Positions 38,272 to 47,880 of a stretch of 64,000 nucleotides of DNA are shown here, one piece after another. The position numbers were made by a program, and so were the translations under genes. The notes below the pieces were generated by a model. That model worked only from the letters and a program-made list of their open reading frames with translations, searched no databases and was not told the origin of the DNA. The stretch lies in contig CAWCIL010000007.1 of NCBI GenBank assembly GCA_963795485.1, positions 186,001 through 250,000 on the forward strand. Direction: 5' to 3'. Each line of letters starts with the position of its first letter. Position 1 is the first letter of the stretch. This DNA comes from AP-15 sp963795485. GTDB lineage: Bacteria > Pseudomonadota > Alphaproteobacteria > ATCC43930 > CGMCC-115725.

Positions 38272-38670
38272 TCACACCTTGTGCAGCTGCACCATCAGGC
38301 AGCCATTGGCGAGGTGCCGGCCGGACATTTCGAACCGCCCTGGCGGCAGCTCGATCCGCCGCTGAAAATGCCCGTGCGGGATCTCCAGGCGATGAATTCG
38401 GCCATGCGCGATCTCGGGCGGCAATGGCCGCTCGCCGCCGACCATCAAGACGCCGGCGCTCAACGTCACCTTGATCTCCTCGACCTCGACCCCGGGGAGC
38501 GCGACCAGGATAGTCAGGCTCTCGTCGGTCTCGAAGATGTCGCATGGCGCTTCCCAATAGGGTGTCGCATGGCCGCGGTGAAAGAACTGACGGTGCAGAC
38601 GCTCCGCGCGTTCCATCGCCTCGCAGGCCTGCGCCCACATCAACGCCTCCAGCTGTCGTTCCGGCATCAT
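38272..38670 (-). CDS. Hsp20 family small heat-shock protein
   Basis: A 132-residue alpha-crystallin-type chaperone. The alpha-crystallin domain covers about residues 40-130: PCDIFETDESLTILVALPGVEVEEIKV begins it, GGERPLPP and RIHRLEIPHGHFQRRIELP form the middle strands, and GCLMVQLHK ends it. It lacks the C-terminal IXI tail, so oligomer assembly may differ from IbpA. Two tandem ATGs start it with GGAG just upstream. It precedes lon by 50 bases on the same strand; sHsp-bound proteins are Lon substrates in other bacteria. Confidence 0.9.
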   Translation of the reverse strand: MMPERQLEALMWAQACEAMERAERLHRQFFHRGHATPYWEAPCDIFETDESLTILVALPGVEVEEIKVTLSAGVLMVGGERPLPPEIAHGRIHRLEIPHGHFQRRIELPPGRFEMSGRHLANGCLMVQLHKV

Positions 38671-38875
38671 CGGCTCCGAACGGGGCGGCCCCGCCCGGCT
38701 CCTCCCGGCGACGCCTACTCAGGGTGATATAGTGACGCCGCCACGGTCGGGGAGGGCGAAGGGCGCATTTGGTTTTCCTGCACCGCGGGTGCGATGGCTG
38801 GCGCCGCAATGCGGGCTAGGCCTGCACCGCGAAACCGGCTATCAGCCTCGCGTAAACGATTTTCAGGGGCGAGCG

Positions 38876-39744
38876 GTGGCCGAGATCAGCAAAAAAACCA
38901 AGGAATTTGTCGCCGGGATCGCTGCCGAGGCGGAACGGGTCGAGACCCCATGCGGCGACGGCAATATGGTCTGGCGCGTCTGGGGCAGCGGCCCGCCCGT
39001 GGTGCTGCTGCACGGCGGCTACGGCTCCTGGACGCATTGGATCCGCAACGTGCTGCCGTTGTCGCGCGGGTTCACCGTCATCGCCCCCGACCTGCCGGGG
39101 CTCGGCGAGTCGGCGACCCCGCCCGAGCCGCACACCGCCGAGGGACTGGCGCGGATCGTCGTCGACGGACTCGATGCCGTATTGCCGCGGAACCAGGCCC
39201 TACACCTCGCCGGGTTTTCGTTCGGCGGGGTCTTGGGCGGCCATGTCGCGGCCCAGCTCGGGGACCGGGCGCGCGGCTTCACCGTCGTCGGCTCGAACGG
39301 CCTCGGCCTGGTGCGCCAGCCGACCGACCTCAGGCGGGTGCCGGAGGGTGCGTCGGTCGAAGAGGCGCTCGCCACCCATCGTCACAATCTCGGCGCCATG
39401 CTGATCGCCGATCCCATCAAAGATCGACGAGCTCGCGGTCTATCTCCAATCGGAAAACGCGCCGCGCGCGCGGGTCAGGAGCCGCCGGTTCTCGCGCGCC
39501 GACACGCTGGCGCGCGCCCTGCCGCTGGTCACCGCCCGGCTCGACGGCATCTGGGGCGAGCCGCGACGCCACCGCCTATCCGTATCTCGACGAGCGCGCC
39601 CGCACCCTGCGCTCGTTCCAGCCCGAGGCGAGGTTCGAGGTGATCGCGCGCGCCGGCCACTGGGTGCAATACGAGGCCGCCGATCAGTTCAACCCGCTCC
39701 TCGCCGAAATCGTGCGATCCCGCTCGGAGGGAACCGCCGCCTAG
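38876..39744 (+). CDS. alpha/beta hydrolase (two frameshifts, near 39418 and 39563)
   Basis: A soluble alpha/beta-hydrolase-fold protein of about 289 codons. The oxyanion HGGYGSW, the DLPGLGES strand, the nucleophile elbow GFSFGG (Ser about residue 118) and the C-terminal catalytic His in ARAGHWVQYEA are visible, as in meta-cleavage-product hydrolases. Two +1 insertions break it: an extra A in ATCAAAGATC near 39417-39419 (expected DPIKIDELAVYLQ) and an extra C near 39562-39564 (expected IWGERDATAYPYL). GTG 38876 with AGGGGCG upstream is the start. Substrate not predictable. Confidence 0.85.
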
Positions 39745-39790
39745 CCGTTCTCCGAGGGCGGTACGTAGGGCGGATGCAGCACGAAGGGAC

Positions 39791-39985
39791 ATGGACATGC
39801 GTTCTCTCGCCATAATGTGCGCCAGCCTGATGATCGGCATCGTAGCGATTGCTGCGATGGCGGGGTGCAGCACGCCCACCGCAGCTCAGGCCCAGGCGTG
39901 CGCGCCGGGAGCGCCTTGGGTCGCCGCCGACTACGCGAACGGCAAATGGGTCCCCGGCCACTGCCTCGGCCAAGCCGCGCAATAA
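39791..39985 (+). CDS. small lipoprotein with WVPGH motif
   Basis: A 64-residue protein with a lipoprotein signal (IVAIAAMAGC, lipidated Cys about residue 26) and a short mature part containing a second Cys and GKWVPGHC. WVPGH-type motifs occur in many small uncharacterised envelope proteins of proteobacteria. ATG 39791 or 39797 may be used. It is followed at once by the 467-base gap with the inverted-repeat element. Function unknown. Confidence 0.6.
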   Translation: MDMRSLAIMCASLMIGIVAIAAMAGCSTPTAAQAQACAPGAPWVAADYANGKWVPGHCLGQAAQ

Positions 39986-40452
39986 AGCGCGACGCAACGA
40001 TATCTCCAGTCTCGCCGGTCCTGCGACTTTTTTGAAGTAGGGCGGATGCAATCCGCCTCTTCCGCGGGCCGCGCGATGCCAATTCGATATCGACACACCG
40101 TAGTTGGCGCCGCCCTCGCCTCAAACGGCGGAGCACCGGCAAAATACGAAACGGCGGATTGCATCTGCCCTACGCCCGCCGCGTGCTGGGATGCCCTGGA
40201 TGCAGGTGGCACGCGTACCCGCGACAATGTCGTCAATTCCTTAGCAATTTTACCTGCCTCTTCGAGCTGTTTCTCGTTCTCAAGAGCATCGACGAGCCGC
40301 TCACAAAGCTCACCGGGAACCGCGCCCAATATGCGCGGCCAGCCGGAGCGGTGAAGGTTGGACCTATCGGCCGGTATGCGGGAGTGGGCGGTGCAGCCAA
40401 TCAGATCGGTCTGAAGTCGATCACGATCACCAGCAAATCCGTCAATACCGCG
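39986..40452. other. 467-base intergenic region with a repeat element and a short coding-like remnant
   Basis: Besides the element at 40037-40173, the reverse strand from about 40329 to 40180 reads as a coding-like peptide (GAVPGELCERLVDALENEKQ, then a helix and TTLSRVRVPPAS) that runs into the element and loses sense. It has no convincing start and could be the remnant of a small gene cut by the element. A third, partial GTAGGGCGGATGCA occurs at about 39762-39775, before the lipoprotein gene. Nothing else is recognisable. Confidence 0.35.
40037..40173. repeat. 137-bp MITE-like element with 21-bp terminal inverted repeats
   Basis: The left end (40037-40057) begins GTAGGGCGGATGCAATCCGC and the right end (40153-40173) is its inverted copy, matching at 20 of 21 positions. 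The 95-base interior has no coding potential. Each terminus also contains a smaller GCGGAT...ATCCGC palindrome. Similar GTAGGGCGGAT termini flank intergenic repeats in many alphaproteobacteria (from memory). No transposase is present, so it is non-autonomous. Confidence 0.7.
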
Positions 40453-42088
40453 TTAGGGATGACCGCGGATGCGCGGCGGCACCAGCACCTTCCACGGGTC
40501 GGGCATTTCGCCGACCGCGACCTCGATCAAGGTGGTGCCGCGGCGTTTGAGGGCGGCGGCGAGCTCATGGCGCAAGCCGTCGGGAGTTGTCGTGCGCACC
40601 CCGGCGGCGCCAAAGCTCTCCGCCATCTTGGGAAAGTGGGGGTTCAAGAGATCGACGCCGATCAGTCGGTTGCCGTAATCCTCTTTCTGCATGCGCCGCA
40701 CATTGCCGTAGGCGCCGTCGGCAAACACGATGGCGACGATGTCGATGCCGTGCCGGACCGCGGTCAACAATTCCTGGACGTTGAACATGAACCCGCCATC
40801 GCCCGAGACCGAAACGACCGGCAGATCGGGCCGGCCGACCTTGGCGCCGAGCGCCGTCGCAAAGCCGAACCCCAGCGTGCCCTGATAGCCGCTGTGGATA
40901 TAGCTGCGCGGATGGTAGACCGGGAACGCCATGCGCCCGACATAGCCGACCTGGGTCAAATCCTCGACATAGATGCCGTCATCGGGCAATTCGGCGCGGA
41001 TCGCGCGCAGATATTCGCATTGCGGTCCCAACCGCTGGTCGAGCCCGGCGAGGGTGGCGGATTTCAGGGTTTCGAGCTCGTCCCGGCGCGAGGGCGGGGA
41101 CGGGGCGAGCCGGCCGAGGGCGGTGTGCAAGGCGCCCAGCGCCGCCTTGGCATCGGCGACGATGCCGAGCGCCGGCTTGAAATAGCGGGTGATCTCGACG
41201 GGATCGATGTCGATGCGGATGAGCTTCAGGTCGCGGTCGATGCCCCAGCGCAGCTGCGGCTGATGAAGACGGGTCCCGACCGCCAGTACGACATCGGCCT
41301 CGCGCCACAATTCGTGGCCCGCGAGCGCCGATTGGGCGAGGTAATGCCGGTCGCTGACGATGCCCTTGCCGCCGCTGAAGCTGACGACCGCGGCTTGCAG
41401 CATCTCGGCAACCGCCAGCACCTCCGCGCCTGCGTCGACCGCACCGCTGCCAACGAAAATCAGCGGCTTTTTGGCGACGGCGAGGAGGCCGGCGGCCCGG
41501 TCGATCAGCTCGGGGTCGGGCTCGACGACCGGCAACGGGACTTCGGCGGCGGGCAACTCGATCTCGGTTCGGAGCGCCAGCACGTCGGGCGGGATTTCGA
41601 GCCCGACCGGGCGCGGCCGGCCGTCATGCAACTGGCGAAAGGCGTCGTTGACGCAGCTTTCCGGTCTGGGTCGGATGCTCGATCCGCGCCGCCCATTTGG
41701 TCAGCCGCTCAAGGATACCGAGCTGGTCGGGGATCTCGTGCAACAGGCCAAAGCCGCGCCCGATCATGTCGGAGGGGATCTGGCCGCTGATGCACAGGAC
41801 CGGCGCGTTGGTCGCATAGGCGGTGGCGAGTGCCGCCGTGGTGTTGAGGAGGCCCGGTCCCGGCACCACCGCATAGGTCCCGACCTTGCCGCTCGCCCGC
41901 GCGTAGCCGAGGGCCATGTAGGCCGCACCCTGCTCGTGCCGGGTGTGGACCACCCGCAACGCCTCTCCGGCATCGTAAAAGGCGACGAAGAGGGCATCGT
42001 TCTGCACCCCCGGCAGCGCGAAGACCGTGTCCACGCCGTGCCGCCGCAGCATCTCGACCAATGCCCCGCCGCCCGTCATCCTGGTCAT
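40453..42088 (-). CDS. thiamine-diphosphate-dependent enzyme, acetolactate synthase-like (one frameshift near 41670)
   Basis: A three-domain ThDP enzyme of about 545 codons. The N-terminal domain has the catalytic Glu in HTRHEQGAAYMALGYAR and GPGLLNTTAALATAYA. The middle domain binds nucleotide in acetolactate synthases. The C-terminal ThDP motif is GDGGFMFNVQELLTAV...FADGAYGN. The N- and C-terminal halves are in different frames, joined by one extra base at about 41668-41672 between EHPTQ and ESCVNDAFRQ. ATG 42088 has a GGGAGA site. No regulatory subunit gene (ilvN) is nearby, so a catabolic carboligase/decarboxylase such as benzoylformate- or sulfoacetaldehyde-type is as likely as IlvB. Confidence 0.85.
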
Positions 42089-42107
42089 CGCATGTTTCTC
42101 CCTGCCT

Positions 42108-42328
42108 TCATTCCGCCGCGATCCTCGGCTCGTCACCCAAGATGATCGACAGGATCAGAACGCGTTTCCTGAAGGCGTGCTGCTGCAGATCGTAGCCGAC
42201 CGACTCGCCGTCTTCGCCGAGATCGAGCACCACATCCTCATCGAGTTCTCGTGTCCGCTTCGCCCGCAGCGCTCTCAGCTCAATGTAAAGGCTGTCCGTC
42301 GATTGTCGTATGAAAGCCTGCCGCTCAC
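42108..42328 (-). pseudogene. DUF2283 small protein, frameshifted
   Basis: Read on the reverse strand, GTG 42328 opens SGRLSYDN, and from about 42295 another frame continues DSLYIELRALRAKRTRELDE, then DVVLDLGEDGESVGYDLQQH, to a stop at 42108-42110. Joined, this is a DUF2283 protein (about 74 residues; the RYD..TDALYIEL and ..LDFD..G..VG.E.. pattern). One base is missing, or two are extra, at about 42296-42302. DUF2283 proteins often pair with DUF4258 or other small toxin-antitoxin-like partners; no partner is seen. It ends 19 bases before the ThDP-enzyme start. Confidence 0.6.
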
Positions 42329-42338
42329 GGTCCGAAAT

Positions 42339-42980
42339 CTAAGGCTCGCGGTCGGGCTGGTTGTCGGGATGGGCGGCACGGAACGGGTCGAGCTTCATGC
42401 AATCGTCGAAGATCCGCGCGATCGTCGGGTAAGGCGCCATGTCGAGACGGTAGCGCTCGGCGTTGACGACCTGCGGAACCAGCGCCACATCGGCCAGGCC
42501 TGGCCGGTCGCCATGGCAGAAGATACCGGTTTGGGGATCTTGCGCGAGCAGCGCCTCCAAGGCCTGTAAGCCGGCGCTGATCCAGTGGTTGTACCAGATC
42601 GCGATATCGTCCTCGCTGCGCCCGAAGGAACGGGTCAGGTAGCGCAGCACCCGCAGATTATCGATCGGGTGGATGTCGCAGGCGACGATTTCGGCCAAGG
42701 CCCGCACCCGCGCCCGCTCGGCCGGCAGGGGCGGCAGCAGCGGCGGATCGGGGCGGGTCTCGTCGAGATATTCGATGATCGCCAGCGATTGGGTCAGGAT
42801 CCGGCCGTCGTCTTCGAGGGTCGGCACCAGCCCCTGCGGGTTGACGCCCAGATATTCGGGCCCCTGCTGGTCGTTGCGCCGCAGATGGATCGGAACGCTC
42901 TCGTAGGCCAGCCCCTTCAGATTGAGGGCGATGCGGACGCGGAACGCGGCCGACGACCGGAAAAAACCGTAGAGCTTCAT
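42339..42980 (-). CDS. maiA: maleylacetoacetate isomerase (zeta-class glutathione transferase)
   Basis: Isomerises maleylacetoacetate to fumarylacetoacetate with glutathione in tyrosine/homogentisate (or gentisate-derived) breakdown. The 213-residue protein starts MKLYGFFRSSAAFRVRIALN, containing the zeta-class SSxxxRVRIAL catalytic motif (Ser about 9-10), then NPQGLVPTLEDDGRILTQSLAIIEYLDE and, in the C-terminal domain, GDRPGLADVALVPQVVNAERY. The partner hmgA lies 16 kb away at 58.9-60.1 kb; no fumarylacetoacetase gene is in the window. Start ATG 42980 matches family length. Confidence 0.92.
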   Translation of the reverse strand: MKLYGFFRSSAAFRVRIALNLKGLAYESVPIHLRRNDQQGPEYLGVNPQGLVPTLEDDGRILTQSLAIIEYLDETRPDPPLLPPLPAERARVRALAEIVACDIHPIDNLRVLRYLTRSFGRSEDDIAIWYNHWISAGLQALEALLAQDPQTGIFCHGDRPGLADVALVPQVVNAERYRLDMAPYPTIARIFDDCMKLDPFRAAHPDNQPDREP

Positions 42981-43116
42981 CTGCCGCACCCCTCTTCGCC
43001 GCGGCGGGCGACCCCACGCACCGGATCGTAGCCGATCATCGCGAGAAAAAAGAAGGCCTCTGCGGGCGAATCGATCCGCGCCAGCCGCCAGACTGCTGGC
43101 GCCCCGATTTGTCCCG

Positions 43117-43770
43117 TCATCGGCGCGGCTTCTGAAGGCCCAGGTCATGATCGATCAGGTCGAGTTGGAGCGCGATGCGGATCAGGTTGACGGCAGTCGT
43201 CGCTCCAAGCTTGGTTTTGATCTGAGTGCAATTGTTCGCCGCGGTCTTGTAGCTGATGCCGATCGTATCGGCGATTTGCGATAAGCTGCAGCCCTCGGCC
43301 ATAAGACGCAGAATTTCGAGCTCGCGCGACGACAGGTGGTCGGGCGCCTGCGAGGGGGCTCGGACGTTCGCGAATACCAGTCGTTCGGCAATGCCGTGCT
43401 CGATATAGGTGTGACCATCGGCAACGCGCTTGACCGCCTCGAGAATCTGGTCGGGCGGTGCGGTCTTGCTGATGTACCCCGCCGCGCCCGCCTGCAGCGC
43501 GCGAAGGACGTGCGTGTCGTCGTCGTGCATACTGAGAACCAGAATACGGGCCTCGGGATCCGCAATCTTCAACCGCCCGATCACCTCGAGACCGCCGAGG
43601 CCGGGCAAATTCAGGTCCAGGATGACGAGGGCCGGGCGGTCCTCTCGGACAAGGCTTAGCGCCTGCCTGCCGTTGGCCGCCTCGCTAACCTCCACTCCGG
43701 GTTGGCCGGCGAGCAATCGCCGCAGACCGGCGCGGACGACCGGATGATCGTCGACGATTAGGATGTTCAA
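43117..43770 (-). CDS. NarL/FixJ-type response regulator
   Basis: A 217-residue regulator. The receiver domain shows the acidic pair VDDHPVV (7-8), phosphoacceptor Asp in VILDLNLPG (about 52), and Lys in YISKTAPP (about 105). The C-terminal LuxR-type HTH is LSSRELEILRLMAEGCSLSQIADTIGIS...NCTQIKTKLG. It starts at TTG 43770, overlapping the histidine-kinase stop (TTGA), so kinase and regulator are translationally coupled and are surely cognate. Likely targets include the divergently placed TonB-dependent receptor. Confidence 0.92.
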   Translation of the reverse strand: MNILIVDDHPVVRAGLRRLLAGQPGVEVSEAANGRQALSLVREDRPALVILDLNLPGLGGLEVIGRLKIADPEARILVLSMHDDDTHVLRALQAGAAGYISKTAPPDQILEAVKRVADGHTYIEHGIAERLVFANVRAPSQAPDHLSSRELEILRLMAEGCSLSQIADTIGISYKTAANNCTQIKTKLGATTAVNLIRIALQLDLIDHDLGLQKPRR

Positions 43771-45143
43771 GGCTCGGCCGTCTGCACAGAAGCGGCGAGG
43801 GCATCTTGTTCCGGTGCATTTGGAAGCAAAGTCGTCACGGTAAAGCCCGCAGCGGACCGATTCGAAAGGACCAACTCACCACCGAGCGCCTTGACGCGCT
43901 CACTGATCCCGAGCAGGCCGTAACCCATTCGATGCGGTTGGCGCATCCCGCAGCCATTGTCGGCGACCACCACCCTGACTTGGTTGCCGCCGTTTAGACC
44001 GTCGCGAGGTCGATCGACCGAGACCCTGATCATCGTGGGTCCGGCGTGGCGAACGGCATTGCTCAGGCATTCCTGAACGATACGGCAAATCGTCGTGCCC
44101 ACCTGCTCTGAGAGACCCTCGCATTCGGGGGCGACAGCCACTTGGTAGCAAATCTCCGGACAGCGGCGGCGCCAGAACCCCACGATATTCTCGATTGCCT
44201 CCGGCAAACTGAAATCAGTGAACCCGATCGGTCGCAGGCGGCCAAGCATGATCCTGACCTGCCGTTGCATATGGCGGACCGCCTCCATAATCGCGTCCAG
44301 ATTGGCGCACGCTTCCGTCGTGCGCCCCTCCTTCAGGAGACGAGACGCGGTCGCGGCATCGACGTTGATGGCGAAAAGATAAGGGCTGACCTCGTCATGA
44401 AGGTCACGGGCGAGATCGCCTCGCTCCTGCTCCTGCAAGGTCAGCAGCTGCTCGCTCAACCGTCTATTTTCCGCGTCGCTGAAAGTCAAACGAGCCGCCA
44501 TCCTATTAAAGCTGTCACGGAGACGCGAAAGCTCCGGCCCCAGCCTACCACTGAGCCGGGTCCGGTACCGGCCTTCCCCGACCTCTTCCAGCGCGGCAGC
44601 GAGATCGCCCAAGGGTTGCAAGGCACGCCCAATAAAGATATAGATGAGCAGCATGGTCAGGCCATAAAAGACAGCCTGCGTCGCCACGCTGTCGGCGAAT
44701 TCTCTCCAAACTTCGATCAGCTCGTTGTGCGGATCGGTCTCGACCGCGACTGTCCCGTAATCACGGCCGCCAACGGCTATCCGAACCCGATCCATCACCG
44801 GCGCGGGGCTGATAACCTGAGCAAACCACAACGGCACCCCACCGAATGGCGATTTTTCGACGGATCGATTCGCGGCGATCGTCAACGCTCCGACGAGCCA
44901 GACCCGAAGGTGACGGTTGCCCTTGAACGACGCGATAAGATCCTTCAAGTCGCTCGATGGATTGGCGGCGCCCTTGAGCCGCTCGGTTGCGGTCTCGATC
45001 GTGTGGCGCCCGACCAGGAGGGCTGCGCGCATTTCGGTCCGCACCGAACGAGAAGCGCTGCGACAGGCAATTACGCCGCCAAAGGCGAGGCTGGCAAATA
45101 GGATAACGCACACCAAGCCAATCAGCCGAAACCGCAGCGACAT
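43767..45143 (-). CDS. membrane sensor histidine kinase (NarX/UhpB-type, HisKA_3)
   Basis: A 458-residue kinase. An N-terminal membrane helix (about 5-25), a periplasmic region of about 130 residues, and a second helix (FYGLTMLLIYIFI, about 160-175) are followed by a HAMP domain (RALQPLGDLAAALEEVGEG). The HisKA_3 domain has the phosphoacceptor His in DLARDLHDEVSP (about 240) and the HATPase_c domain the N-box ECLSNAVRHA, G1 DNGCGM and YGLLGISERVKALGG. ATG 45143 is chosen because it gives the canonical membrane N-terminus; an upstream in-frame start at 45230 is possible. Ligand unknown. Confidence 0.92.
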   Translation of the reverse strand: MSLRFRLIGLVCVILFASLAFGGVIACRSASRSVRTEMRAALLVGRHTIETATERLKGAANPSSDLKDLIASFKGNRHLRVWLVGALTIAANRSVEKSPFGGVPLWFAQVISPAPVMDRVRIAVGGRDYGTVAVETDPHNELIEVWREFADSVATQAVFYGLTMLLIYIFIGRALQPLGDLAAALEEVGEGRYRTRLSGRLGPELSRLRDSFNRMAARLTFSDAENRRLSEQLLTLQEQERGDLARDLHDEVSPYLFAINVDAATASRLLKEGRTTEACANLDAIMEAVRHMQRQVRIMLGRLRPIGFTDFSLPEAIENIVGFWRRRCPEICYQVAVAPECEGLSEQVGTTICRIVQECLSNAVRHAGPTMIRVSVDRPRDGLNGGNQVRVVVADNGCGMRQPHRMGYGLLGISERVKALGGELVLSNRSAAGFTVTTLLPNAPEQDALAASVQTAEP

Positions 45144-45355
45144 CGAGCTTCCGTCCACCGCTCTATTCAACCGATCGGAGAATGCCACGGCGGGATATCC
45201 GTGCCTACGGCTTTCCCTGCCTCGTTCCACGCCCGGCTCGCCGGCCGGGAAATTTTCCCGAGCAAATCGGGATAAAATCTCGAATGAATCAGGAAAGCGC
45301 CGGAAGCCGATCTGAGTCTTAATAGTGTTCGCTGAAAATTAATCGCCGGAGAGCG

Positions 45356-47805
45356 GTGTCGCGAGGGGGGATGGTTCGCTATAGCGCGATTTTGCCGGCA
45401 CTGGCGCTGGTCGTGGCAGTTCTGTCCTTTACCGCCGCGGCGCAAAACTACTCGACCGGTCTGGCTGCGGGCACGCCCGTCAGCCCGCCGACGGTCGGGG
45501 CCGGGCCGGCCGGCTCCTCTGCGGCAGCCTCTATTACTCTGCCGACGGTGGAGGTGGTCGGCGTCTCTCCGCTGCCGGGCAGCGGCATCGATATCGACAA
45601 GGTGCCGGCCAACGTCCAAACCTTGAGCACCGGACAACTGTCGCCGGACGGCGCAAACGATCTGCTGCCCACCGCGGCCGCGCGGCGCCTCTCCAGCGTC
45701 AATCTCAATGACGAGCAGGGCAGCCAGTTTCAGCCCGATTTCGTCTATCGCGGCTTCGAGGCGTCGCCGATCTCGGGCGTTCCCCAAGGCATCGCCGTCT
45801 ATCAGAACGGGGTGCGGATCAACGAAGCGTTCGGCGACACCGTCAATTGGGATCTGATCCCGCAATTCGCAGTCAATCAAATGACCGTGCAGGGCAACAA
45901 TCCGGTCTTTGGCCTGAACGCGCTCGGCGGGGCGGTGACCCTGGAGATGAAAAACGGCTTCAACTTTCACGGTTTCGACGGCCAGCTCTCCGGCGGCTCT
46001 TTCGGCAACATCAACGGTTTCGCGCAAGAAGGCGCCCAGTGGGGCAATTTCGGCTTCTACGGCGCCATCGGTGGCACCCATGATGACGGCTTTCGCTATC
46101 ATTCGCCGACCAATCTCAGCCAAGGCTATATGGATTTCGGGTGGGAGGACAATCCGTTTACCGCTCATTTCTCGGTATCGGCAGCGGACAACGTCATCGG
46201 CGCGGTCGGGCCGACGCCCGTCCAGCTGCTCGCCGAAGACCCGAGAAGCGTTTTCACCTACCCGCAATCGATCCATAACGAGGCGGAACTGGTTCAACTG
46301 ACCGGGACCTATAAACCGACCGATTTTGTGCTGTTCAGCGGCGACGTGTACTATCGTCATTTCAATCAGCATCTGGTTGACGGCAACACCACCGACGTGA
46401 CGGCCTTGCACCAACAACACCGACTTTTTCTGCCTCGAGGGTGACGATCTTTACCCTGATGACGTGCTGTACAATTCGAATGGCAACCAGGTGCCGAGCA
46501 GCGTGCTGCCGCCTGGCGCCACACCCGGCGAAATTGACTATACCCAGACCAATACCAATACCCTCGGCAGCGGCCTCCAGGCCAAATTCACCAACCCGGT
46601 CCTGGGCCGCGAAAACAATCTGGTGGTCGGCGCGACCGGCGATCACAGCGTCACCGAGTATTCGGCTGACGGCGAACTCGGTACGCTGCTGCCAAATCTC
46701 GATGTGCTCGGCTCGGGCGAGATCATCGATCAGGGCCTCAGCCCAACCGCGTCGCCGCCGATCGAACAGCCGGTGGGCGTGATCGGCACCAACAGCTATT
46801 TTGGCCTCTACGCCACCGACACCTTCAACATCACGCCGCGTCTTGCTGCGACCGCGAACGGCCGGTTCAATCTCGCGGTGATCGGGTTGCAGGATCAAAC
46901 CGGGATTGCTCCCCAACTGAATGGGGATGATCTTTACACACACTTCAATCCGGGCGTCGGCCTGACCTACAAAATCACCAACAATGTCACGGCTTATGGC
47001 GGATGGTCGGAGGGCAACCGGGCGCCGACGCCGGGCGAGCTTAGCTGCGCGAACCCTGCGAATCCGTGCATCCTCGATGCGTTCCTGGTGGCCGACCCGC
47101 CGCTGAAGCAGGTCGTTTCGCACACCTTCGAGGCTGGCCTGCGCGGCCGTCTCGCCGCCGGGACCATCCCCGGACAACTCCAATGGAATGCCGGCGTGTA
47201 CCGCACCAACGCCAGCGACGACATTCTGCTGTTGGCGACCCAGGTCAACGGCTTCGGTTATTTCTCCAACGTCGGCACGACACAGCGCCAGGGCATCGAG
47301 GCGGGCCTGACCTACAACTGGAAAAAATGGACGGTCACCGCAAATTACAGCTTCCTGAAAGCTACCTTTCTCGAAAATCTGGTTCTGTCTTCAAATAGTC
47401 CTGCTGCTAATTCCAATGGCGATATATTTGTCCATCCTGGAGACTATTTGCCGCTGATGCCGAAAAACCGGGTCGTTCTCGACATCGAATACGAGGCCGC
47501 CCCGCACTGGACTATCGGCGCCGATGCAAAATTCGTCGGCAGCCAATTCCTGGTCGGCGACGAATCGAACCAGGAGTTCTCCGCTGCCGGCTTTTGGCGT
47601 TCTTAACCTGCACACCTCTCTCAAGGTCAACCGGCGGACTTCGTTCTTCGTCGAGATCGACAATCTGTTGAACCGCACCTATTACACCTACGGCACGTTC
47701 ACCCAGCTTGACGGGCTGCCGCCAAATCTCGATCTGACCGACCCGACGACATTGAGCCCATCGCCTGGCCGCGTGGTTTATGCCGGAATGAAAGTCACCT
47801 TTTAG
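45356..47805 (+). CDS. TonB-dependent outer-membrane receptor (two frameshifts, near 46405 and 47580)
   Basis: An outer-membrane active-transport receptor of about 816 codons. A signal peptide ends at AAAQ (about residue 30). A TonB-box-like LPTVEVVGV follows, then the plug (IDIDKVPANVQTL, DLLPTAAARRLSSV, GFEASPISGVPQGIAVYQNGVRINE) and a 22-strand barrel ending in the aromatic KVTF. Frames change twice by +1: an extra T near 46405 (expected TACTNNTDFFCLEGD) and an extra C near 47578-47582 (expected LPAFGVLNLHTSLKVN). GTG 45356 has GGAG upstream. The 212-base gap shared with the divergent two-component system probably holds a regulated promoter. Substrate (siderophore, metal or sugar) not predictable. 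Confidence 0.88.
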
Positions 47806-47880
47806 AAAAAATCGCAGGCGCCCCGATCTACGTGACGGTCGGCATCCGTGCGACCTTCCGAAAGGCCAGTGCTGCTCCAG

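Noticed and set aside
38671..38730. ROSE-type RNA thermometer upstream of hsp20
   Set aside because: A GC-rich hairpin is present, but the conserved U-rich anti-Shine-Dalgarno strand pairing with the ribosome-binding site is not.
40180..40230. tRNA-like 3' end (GGGTACGCGTGCC...ATCCA on the reverse strand)
   Set aside because: No TTC in the T-loop, no acceptor, D or anticodon arms could be built around it.
40159..41790. 543-residue forward frame opposite the ThDP enzyme
   Set aside because: It is the antisense of a recognised enzyme, with Gly/Arg/Asp-rich composition and no family features.
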